Shown piece by piece: positions 7,957 through 12,255 of a stretch of DNA of 12,255 nucleotides (positions are counted from its first letter, which is position 1; every line of letters begins with the position of its first letter). The position numbers and the translations under genes were made by a program. The notes beneath the pieces are model-generated. The model was not told where the DNA came from, did no database searches, and worked only from the letters and a program-made list of their open reading frames with translations. The stretch is from Akkermansia muciniphila (GTDB lineage: Bacteria > Pseudomonadota > Gammaproteobacteria > Burkholderiales > Burkholderiaceae_C), in assembly GCA_943327015.2 (NCBI GenBank), contig CALPVM020000033.1, forward strand, positions 1 to 12,255, in the 5' to 3' direction.

Positions 7957-8771
7957 TGCCCGTTAAACAAACCCTTGTACAACATATAACTTGCCAGTAG
8001 GTACAGCACAAAAGCAAACGCGCGTTTGAGTTGTGCAACCGGCAAGCGGTGTGCTGTGCTTGCGCCGATGGGTGCCGTTAACACACTGCAACTGGCAATA
8101 GTCAGCAGTGCCGGCAACCAAACATAGCCTAATGAGAAGGGTGGAAGGTTGTGCACCGATGTGCCACTAATAACAAACCCTATAGTGTTAGACAGCGCAA
8201 TAGGAAAACCCAGCGCTGCACTGGTAGCCACGGCTTGCAGCATCGGAATATTGTGTGCCACCATAAAAGGCACACTAATAAACCCCCCACCAGCCCCTAC
8301 CAGCCCTGACACAAAGCCAATGACGCTACCCGCTGCTACTTGACCCGCCGTGCTAGGCATCTGGCGTGTAGGGCGGGGCTTTTTGTCTAGCAACATCTGG
8401 GTGGCAGAAAAAAATACAAATCCAGCGAACACCAACGCCAATACAGTGCCTTTAAGTACGGCAAACACCCCGATGCTGGCAAAAGCACCACCGATCACAA
8501 TGCCCGGAGCAATGCCTTTGACAACACTCCAGCGTACTGCTCCGCGCTGGTGGTGCGCCCTGACACTGGATAAACTGGTAAACATAATAGTGGACATGGC
8601 GGTAGCAATAGCCATTTTGACCGCAAGGTCAGTATCTAAGCCCCGGTGGGTCAGGATCATGGTTAAAAAAGGGCTCATCACCATGCCGCCGCCAATACCG
8701 AGCAAGCCGGCAAGAAAGCCGGAGAAAAGCCCCAGCGCTACGAGCTCAATAAAAAGGGTAATTTCAGCCAT
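7953..8771 (-). CDS. TSUP family (TauE/SafE-like) membrane transporter
   Basis: This is a 272-residue hydrophobic protein with the two-fold repeat typical of the TSUP (DUF81) family: GLLGIGGGMVMSPF at about residues 22-35 and GLVGAGGGFISVPF at about 156-169. Around eight membrane helices are expected, with a polar loop near 129-145 (DKKPRPTRQMPS). Family members export or import sulfite, sulfoacetate or related anions, and many are uncharacterised, so the substrate cannot be told here. The only in-frame ATG near the 5' end is at 8769-8771, since an upstream in-frame stop limits the region. No Shine-Dalgarno sequence is seen, and a TATACT box (8785-8780 on this strand) lies only 9 bases before the start, so a very short leader is possible. 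It lies downstream of the 6S RNA on the same strand. Confidence 0.88.
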   Translation of the reverse strand: MAEITLFIELVALGLFSGFLAGLLGIGGGMVMSPFLTMILTHRGLDTDLAVKMAIATAMSTIMFTSLSSVRAHHQRGAVRWSVVKGIAPGIVIGGAFASIGVFAVLKGTVLALVFAGFVFFSATQMLLDKKPRPTRQMPSTAGQVAAGSVIGFVSGLVGAGGGFISVPFMVAHNIPMLQAVATSAALGFPIALSNTIGFVISGTSVHNLPPFSLGYVWLPALLTIASCSVLTAPIGASTAHRLPVAQLKRAFAFVLYLLASYMLYKGLFNGH

Positions 8772-8799
8772 AACGGCGAAGTATAGGCGCTAAGCCAAG

Positions 8800-8975
8800 A
8801 GAGGTGTCTGCGGTGGGCCGAACTCGCATCCTGAACCGGGGGTTCAGGTGGGCGAGGTCAACCAGGCATTGGGTCCATCTGACGCGAGACGGTCACGCTT
8901 GCCCGGTGATGTTCCAAGCCCTGGCTCAATGAGCATTGGTTCAAGGAAATTAAAGCCCAGCAACACCGCAGACAG
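8800..8975 (-). ncRNA. ssrS: 6S RNA
   Basis: 6S RNA binds sigma-70 RNA polymerase and lowers transcription in stationary phase. On the minus strand, GUCUGCGGUG (from 8973 down) pairs with CACCGCAGAC (8815 down to 8806) to form a perfect 10-bp closing stem, extendable by one U-A pair, enclosing about 150 bases. Near the 3' end CCUGAACC/GGUUCAGG (8848-8830) is the counterpart of the CCUUGAACC/GGUUCAAGG hairpin of E. coli 6S RNA, with GGCC following before the closing stem as in E. coli. A central paired element is CCGGGCA with UGCCUGG (8906-8900 and 8868-8862). Total length is about 175 bases, close to the family's usual 180 or so. The gene follows zapA on the same strand, its standard position in beta- and gammaproteobacteria. 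Exact ends are estimated from the stem and the promoter. Confidence 0.88.
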
Positions 8976-8979
8976 TACT

Positions 8980-9020
8980 ATTGTAGGCCTTTGTATCGGG
9001 GTTGTATTGGAAATAGTCAA
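8980..9020 (-). promoter_or_regulatory. Candidate promoter(s) of the 6S RNA gene
   Basis: On the minus strand a TACAAT box (8985-8980) lies about 6 bases before the predicted 5' end of the 6S RNA, the right place for a -10 element, but its -35 region is poor. A second pair, TTGACT (9020-9015) and GATACA (8997-8992) with 17 bases between, would start a slightly longer precursor. E. coli ssrS also has two promoters, so both could be used. The region lies in the gap after the zapA stop codon. Confidence 0.45.
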
Positions 9021-9031
9021 ATATGCGGTTT

Positions 9032-9358
9032 TTATTGCAAAGCTGCATCAAGGCGCTCAATCAGTAACTGGTAGCGGCTTTGGGTTTTCAAATCATCGCT
9101 GTTTGAAGGAGACACACTTGCAGTGGTCTTTGCTTCAACGGTACTGGGTGGCGTTGCACTTTCAACAGGAGTATCAAACGCCAAATTCAAAGCAGCCAAA
9201 ACAGCAATACGGTCGCGTGCCCGGATTTTGCTGTTGTCGCGAATTTTGCACATGGCAGCATCCACACGTGCTACAGCCTCCAGCAAACGCGGTTCGCCAT
9301 CCTCCGGGCAGCTCAGGCGATAGCTTTGCCCCATAATTTCAACTTCTATTTGCTTCAT
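9032..9358 (-). CDS. zapA: Cell division protein ZapA
   Basis: ZapA binds FtsZ and bundles its filaments at the division site. The N-terminal globular part is clear: EVEIMGQSYRLSCPEDGE at about 5-22 and DRIAVLAALNLAFD at about 49-62, matching the G-x-S/Y-x-R-L-x-C-P and AALN patterns of the family. The 108-residue length equals that of E. coli ZapA. From about 63 to 89 the sequence is rich in Pro, Ser and Thr and then ends in a short helical segment (SRYQLLIERLDAAL), so the long C-terminal coiled coil is interrupted or shortened compared with E. coli. The start overlaps the stop of the preceding coiled-coil gene (ATGA on this strand), implying coupling. The 6S RNA gene lies directly downstream. 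Confidence 0.88.
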   Translation of the reverse strand: MKQIEVEIMGQSYRLSCPEDGEPRLLEAVARVDAAMCKIRDNSKIRARDRIAVLAALNLAFDTPVESATPPSTVEAKTTASVSPSNSDDLKTQSRYQLLIERLDAALQ

Positions 9359-9576
9359 GGTGCGGTTTGAGCGGGTGAATTATCAGGCAGGCGATCTAAC
9401 AGCGCATCAACACGGGAGCGTGCGGCGCTCAGGCGCGACTTTAAAGAGTCGCGTTCTTTGGTAAGCGCATCCACCTGCGCTTGTAATAAAGCATTGGAAC
9501 GCTGCAATTCCGCATGGCGCACCAACAGGCGATCCACGCGTTCAGTAATTTGGTCGATGGGATTTAGATTCGACAT
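9355..9576 (-). CDS. Small coiled-coil protein upstream of zapA (TIGR02449-like)
   Basis: This gene encodes 73 residues that are almost entirely helical with heptad-like spacing: ITERVDRLLVRHAELQRSN, then LLQAQVDALTKERDSL and RVDALLDRLPD, ending in a short Pro-rich tail. It resembles the small TIGR02449 proteins found just upstream of zapA in proteobacteria and is reminiscent of ZapB in size and coiled-coil character, but I do not claim it is ZapB. Its coupling to zapA through a 4-base overlap suggests a role at the division ring. The ATG at 9574-9576 has little Shine-Dalgarno sequence, and a TACAAT box (9591-9586 on this strand) lies 9 bases upstream, so the leader may be very short. Confidence 0.72.
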   Translation of the reverse strand: MSNLNPIDQITERVDRLLVRHAELQRSNALLQAQVDALTKERDSLKSRLSAARSRVDALLDRLPDNSPAQTAP

Positions 9577-9615
9577 AGGGCTGATATTGTACGATTTCCA
9601 ATGCAGCTTCTGGGG

Positions 9616-9621
9616 TAAAAT
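9616..9621 (+). promoter_or_regulatory. Candidate -10 element for the cobalamin riboswitch transcript
   Basis: TAAAAT lies about 7 bases before the predicted 5' edge of the riboswitch, the expected place for a -10 box. No convincing -35 hexamer is seen at the normal distance. The divergent promoter of the coiled-coil/zapA genes would share the same gap of about 50 bases. Confidence 0.3.
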
Positions 9622-9627
9622 TTACTT

Positions 9628-9832
9628 GTTGGTGCTCGCGGTGTGGTTCACATGCCGCAGTTCAACGGGAAGCAGGGGGGATGTGCGCCAATCGCCCAAC
9701 CTAACCTGCGCTGCCCCCGCAACGGTAAGTGGTCGAATTACTTTTGTAGTTCAGCTTGCATCTATGCCACTGAGTGTTAAATGCACTTGGGAAGGCGATG
9801 CAGGTGGCACCACCAGCCCGGATACCGGCCAA
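9628..9832 (+). promoter_or_regulatory. Cobalamin (adenosylcobalamin-type) riboswitch
   Basis: Core sequences of the class are present in order: GGTGCTCG at the 5' edge (from 9631), ACGGGAAGCAGGGGGG (9665-9680), CTGCCCCCGCAACGGTAAG (9711-9729, a near-exact match to the conserved core), GCCACTG (9766-9772), TTGGGAAGGC (9787-9796), and a B12-box-like segment CAGCCCGGATACCGGCC (9814-9830). Binding of a cobalamin normally lowers expression of the gene downstream, here the BtuB-like receptor. The element fills the gene-free stretch between the divergent coiled-coil gene and btuB. The boundaries are estimates. Confidence 0.93.
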
Positions 9833-9839
9833 TAAGGTG

Positions 9840-9858
9840 GCTGCGCTCTTTGTGCAGC
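9840..9858 (+). promoter_or_regulatory. Possible expression-platform hairpin after the riboswitch
   Basis: GCTGCGC (9840-9846) can pair with GTGCAGC (9852-9858) in a 7-bp stem with one G-U pair and a 5-base loop, 10 bases after the B12 box. There is no U-tract after it, so it does not look like an intrinsic terminator. Control by hiding the ribosome binding site at 9879-9883 is more likely, though I did not find the obvious anti-Shine-Dalgarno strand. Confidence 0.35.
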
Positions 9859-9918
9859 TATAACGCCCATGCACTGTCGGGGAAGACGGTGAGGGTTTAT
9901 TTTGGTTCTTTCCTTTAT

Positions 9919-11754
9919 ATGAAAACTGGTACTTTACGTGCACGCTTTGCCGTGCTTCCCTTGGCCTTGGCTGGTATTTTTCCGGGTGCTTTTGCACAGA
10001 CGATTGAAAAACAAAATAACCTACAGGAGATTGTGGTAACCGCAAGCAGGTATGCACAACCCTTGTCCGACGTTATGAGTGACTTGACAGTGCTTGACCG
10101 AGAGTCTATTCAGCTTCAAGGTGCTTCCAACATTAGCCAATTGCTGGCTACGCAAGCGGGGGTTCAGGTTAGCGGTAACAGCATTTATCTGCGTGGTGCT
10201 GAGTCGCGTATGACGTCACTGTATATTGATGGCGTGCGTGTTGAATCACATGATGGGCAAAATTTTGGTGGCGGCGTTTTATGGGATTTGGTCCCGGTTG
10301 ACCAGATTGACCGCATTGAAATTTTGCGCGGTGCGGCAAGTGCTGTTTACGGTTCAGACGCTATGGCTGGCGTGATTCAAATATTTACTAAGCGTGGCAA
10401 AACTGGTTTGCATCCTTATGCATCTGCAGGTTCAGGAAGTAATAACACCCGCAAAACTAATGTAGGCGTGCGTGGAGGTTTTGGCGCTATTGATTACGCT
10501 TTGGGTTTCGCCTGGCAAGAGAGCGATGGCATCAATACCCGGCCTGATTTGGTACATACCCCAGATACCGAAGGTTATAAAAAGAACTTGATGCACGCAC
10601 AATTAGGCTTTGATTTGAACAAAGAACAACGGCTGGAAGCACGCTTTTTGGAGCATCGGGTTGATGCACGCACCGTACCATGGGGTGGTGGTAACGATAC
10701 TACGGGCACTGGTGTTATCAGTACATCCTCTGTGGGTCTGCAATCTCAATGGTCTGAAAGTACCAAAACAAATTTAAAACTCACGCGTTCAGTTAGCGCA
10801 AAAAAAGACAGTGCTCCGAATGACTACGCAACCACTTTGGAGGGTGCAAGTTTGGATGCTGAGTTCAAGGGATTGGCTGGGGTGATAACCGGACAACTCG
10901 ACCAACGATGGGATGCTTACGATGCAAAACCCACAACATGGGATCCCGCAGTTACAGGCAATAGAACCACGAGTGCTATTGGCATCGGTTACGGAACAAA
11001 ATTTGAAAAGCATGCGCTACAAGTCAATGCTCGTAACGACCAGGACAGCATATTTGGTGTTTACCAAACAGGTGCTTTCTCTTATGCTTACACCATGTCT
11101 GAAAACTGGAAGGTTTCTGCATCCGTAGGGAATGCATTTCGTGCGCCCACCTTAGAGCAAGTTTTTGGCCCCTACGGTAGCGTGCAATTACAACCAGAAA
11201 AAAGCCAGAATAGTGAAATCAGCATCGATTACGCTCTTAACAAGGCTAGCTTCAAGACAACTCTGTTTCGGAATAGTTTTGACAACATGATTTCTTCCAG
11301 TCAAACCTTGACTACGTGTGCAGCTGCTGGATACTGCTATTACAACATAGACAAGGCCTCGGTGGAAGGTGCTACTTTACGTGCTACCTACGATTGGCAA
11401 CACCTGCATTTTTATGGTGTTGCTGAATGGCTTAATCCGAAAAACGATTTAACCGGTGAGACCTTGCTCAACCGCGCACGCCGCGTCATGACTTTGGGTA
11501 TGGAAGCTGCAACTGGCGACTGGACGTATGGTGCAGACCTGAAAGAAACAGGCGAGCGGTTTGATAATTCAACCTTGACGCGGCTCACTTTGCCCAGCTA
11601 TACCCTGCTAAATGTATATTTCAGCAAAAAGCTAAGTAAAGATTGGCAGTGGAAAACCCGCTTTGATAACGTAACGGATGTAAAGTATCAACATATCTAC
11701 CAAGTAGCAACACCTGGAGCTACATTGTTTACCTCTATCCATTGGACGCCTTGA
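9919..11754 (+). CDS. btuB: BtuB-like TonB-dependent outer membrane vitamin B12 receptor
   Basis: This 611-residue outer membrane receptor imports cobalamin with TonB energy; E. coli BtuB has a similar length. From the ATG at 9919 there is a signal peptide (residues 1-26, cleavage after AFA), a TonB box near 36-42 (QEIVVTA), and a plug domain to about 158 with LYIDGVRV and the RIEILRGAASAVYGSDAMAGVIQIFTK signature split over it. A 22-strand-type barrel follows, including the NAFRAPTLEQVFG motif of the family. The start is uncertain: ATG 9919 gives a perfect signal peptide but no ribosome binding site, while an in-frame GTG at 9889 has GGGGA 5 bases upstream and would add 10 residues. A still longer frame reaches into the riboswitch and is not believed. 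The protein ends HWTP rather than in the usual terminal aromatic residue. A cobalamin riboswitch and a following btuF-like gene support the assignment. Confidence 0.92.
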   Translation: MKTGTLRARFAVLPLALAGIFPGAFAQTIEKQNNLQEIVVTASRYAQPLSDVMSDLTVLDRESIQLQGASNISQLLATQAGVQVSGNSIYLRGAESRMTSLYIDGVRVESHDGQNFGGGVLWDLVPVDQIDRIEILRGAASAVYGSDAMAGVIQIFTKRGKTGLHPYASAGSGSNNTRKTNVGVRGGFGAIDYALGFAWQESDGINTRPDLVHTPDTEGYKKNLMHAQLGFDLNKEQRLEARFLEHRVDARTVPWGGGNDTTGTGVISTSSVGLQSQWSESTKTNLKLTRSVSAKKDSAPNDYATTLEGASLDAEFKGLAGVITGQLDQRWDAYDAKPTTWDPAVTGNRTTSAIGIGYGTKFEKHALQVNARNDQDSIFGVYQTGAFSYAYTMSENWKVSASVGNAFRAPTLEQVFGPYGSVQLQPEKSQNSEISIDYALNKASFKTTLFRNSFDNMISSSQTLTTCAAAGYCYYNIDKASVEGATLRATYDWQHLHFYGVAEWLNPKNDLTGETLLNRARRVMTLGMEAATGDWTYGADLKETGERFDNSTLTRLTLPSYTLLNVYFSKKLSKDWQWKTRFDNVTDVKYQHIYQVATPGATLFTSIHWTP

Positions 11755-11768
11755 TCTGATTGGTATAA

Positions 11769-12255
11769 ATGACCCGTTACACCCTATCCCGTTTTATTGC
11801 CTACTTGTCATTGGTTTTTGGCCTTGTGCTGACGCACTCATGGGCTATGGCCGTAACAGTGGTAGACGATCAGGGTGTAACGGTTACCGTGGCGCAAACT
11901 CCCAAACGCATTGTGAGTTTGCTGCCATCGTTAACAGAAACGGTGTGCGCCCTTCAGCAGTGCAAAGCGCTGGTGGGGGTAGACCGCAACTCTAACTATC
12001 CTGATGCAGTTTTAAAACTTCCGCAACTCGGCGGCGGATTAGACCCGAACATAGAGGCCATCGTCGCGCTTAAGCCTGATTTGGTTCTTTTGGCCAGTTC
12101 ATCCCGTGCCGCTCCAAGGTTACGTGCTTTAGGCCTTACGGTATTGTCGCTGGAGCCTAAAACGTATGGGCAGGTACAAAAGTCATTTACTCTATTGGGG
12201 CAGGTTTTGGATGCCCCGCAAGCTGCCGAGCTATGGGCTCGTATTAATGCAGACA
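11769..12255 (+). CDS. btuF: BtuF-like periplasmic cobalamin-binding protein (3' partial)
   Basis: The frame from ATG 11769 is open to the window edge (162 codons seen). A signal peptide (about residues 1-28, LSLVFGLVLTHSWAMA) precedes the start of a periplasmic binding domain of the Peripla_BP_2 type: VTVVDDQGVTVTV, PKRIVSLLPSLTETVCAL, and LGGGLDPNIEAIVALKPDLVLLAS. These are typical of cobalamin/ferrisiderophore/heme binding proteins. The riboswitch and btuB directly upstream make cobalamin the likely ligand, carried to a BtuCD permease presumably encoded beyond the window. It starts 14 bases after btuB with a weak ribosome binding site, so it is probably in the same transcript. A siderophore or heme binder cannot be excluded from this fragment. 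Confidence 0.85.
   Translation, partial: MTRYTLSRFIAYLSLVFGLVLTHSWAMAVTVVDDQGVTVTVAQTPKRIVSLLPSLTETVCALQQCKALVGVDRNSNYPDAVLKLPQLGGGLDPNIEAIVALKPDLVLLASSSRAAPRLRALGLTVLSLEPKTYGQVQKSFTLLGQVLDAPQAAELWARINAD

Larger units (their letters stand above)
9619..12255 (+). other. Cobalamin uptake transcription unit (riboswitch-btuB-btuF...)
   Basis: The riboswitch, receptor and binding-protein genes lie on one strand with a 14-base gap between the two genes and no terminator between them. They form a B12-repressed uptake operon that continues beyond the right edge. Further members, such as btuC and btuD or salvage genes, are expected there but not seen. Confidence 0.7.

Noticed and set aside
8350..8793. 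147-codon plus-strand reading frame opposite the TSUP gene
   Set aside because: It is antisense to a protein with clear TSUP repeats and has no domain of its own.
8848..9336. 162-codon plus-strand reading frame
   Set aside because: It runs through the 6S RNA gene and antisense to zapA, has no recognisable domain, and is explained by those two features.
9781..9918. N-terminal extension of the BtuB frame from an ATG at 9781
   Set aside because: It lies inside the cobalamin riboswitch and would place 46 non-signal residues before a clear signal peptide.
1..12255. Mobile elements, CRISPR arrays, tRNA or rRNA genes, defence or secretion clusters
   Set aside because: No repeat arrays, transposase or integrase motifs, tRNA cloverleaf or rRNA sequence were seen; the region reads as core metabolism, division and B12 uptake.

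Overview
The window looks like ordinary chromosomal backbone of a betaproteobacterium, most likely of the order Burkholderiales. Three things point there: the pgeF - small membrane protein - phaC/phaA/phaB neighbourhood, the pairing of zapA with a 6S RNA gene, and protein sequences close to Cupriavidus- and Ralstonia-type PHA enzymes. Base composition is moderate (near half G+C), lower than in most high-GC Burkholderiales, and codon use looks even across the window. There are no insertion sequences, phage genes, tRNAs, rRNAs or CRISPR arrays. I cannot name the species.

Layout. Positions 2-1870 (+) hold the 3' part of a YgiQ-type radical SAM gene whose start lies outside the window. Positions 1895-3217 (+) encode a membrane-anchored TAXI-family (TRAP-type) solute-binding protein. 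It overlaps by an ATGA junction the peptidoglycan editing factor pgeF (3214-3954, +). A small two-helix membrane protein (3886-4197, -) runs convergently into pgeF and is divergent from phaC. The phaC-phaA-phaB operon (4255-7956, +) encodes the complete route from acetyl-CoA to polyhydroxybutyrate: PhaA condenses two acetyl-CoA, PhaB reduces acetoacetyl-CoA, and PhaC polymerises 3-hydroxybutyryl-CoA. phaB ends in a 4-base tail-to-tail overlap with a TSUP (TauE/SafE-like) transporter gene (7953-8771, -).

Further right, the minus strand carries a cell-division block: a 73-residue coiled-coil protein (TIGR02449-like) overlaps zapA by ATGA, and then comes a 6S RNA gene (about 8800-8975). The RNA was recognised by its closing stem, its late CCUGAACC/GGUUCAGG hairpin and its position after zapA.

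The right end (about 9625-12255, +) is a vitamin B12 uptake locus. A cobalamin riboswitch with textbook core sequences precedes a BtuB-like TonB-dependent receptor, followed 14 bases later by a BtuF-like periplasmic binding protein that runs off the window.

I found no candidate for an entirely new system. Points worth a second look are the start site and expression platform of btuB, the interrupted C-terminal half of ZapA, the absence of phaR after phaB, the terminator-like hairpin inside the ygiQ coding end, the orphan TAXI protein coupled to pgeF, and the tightly overlapping convergent gene ends.
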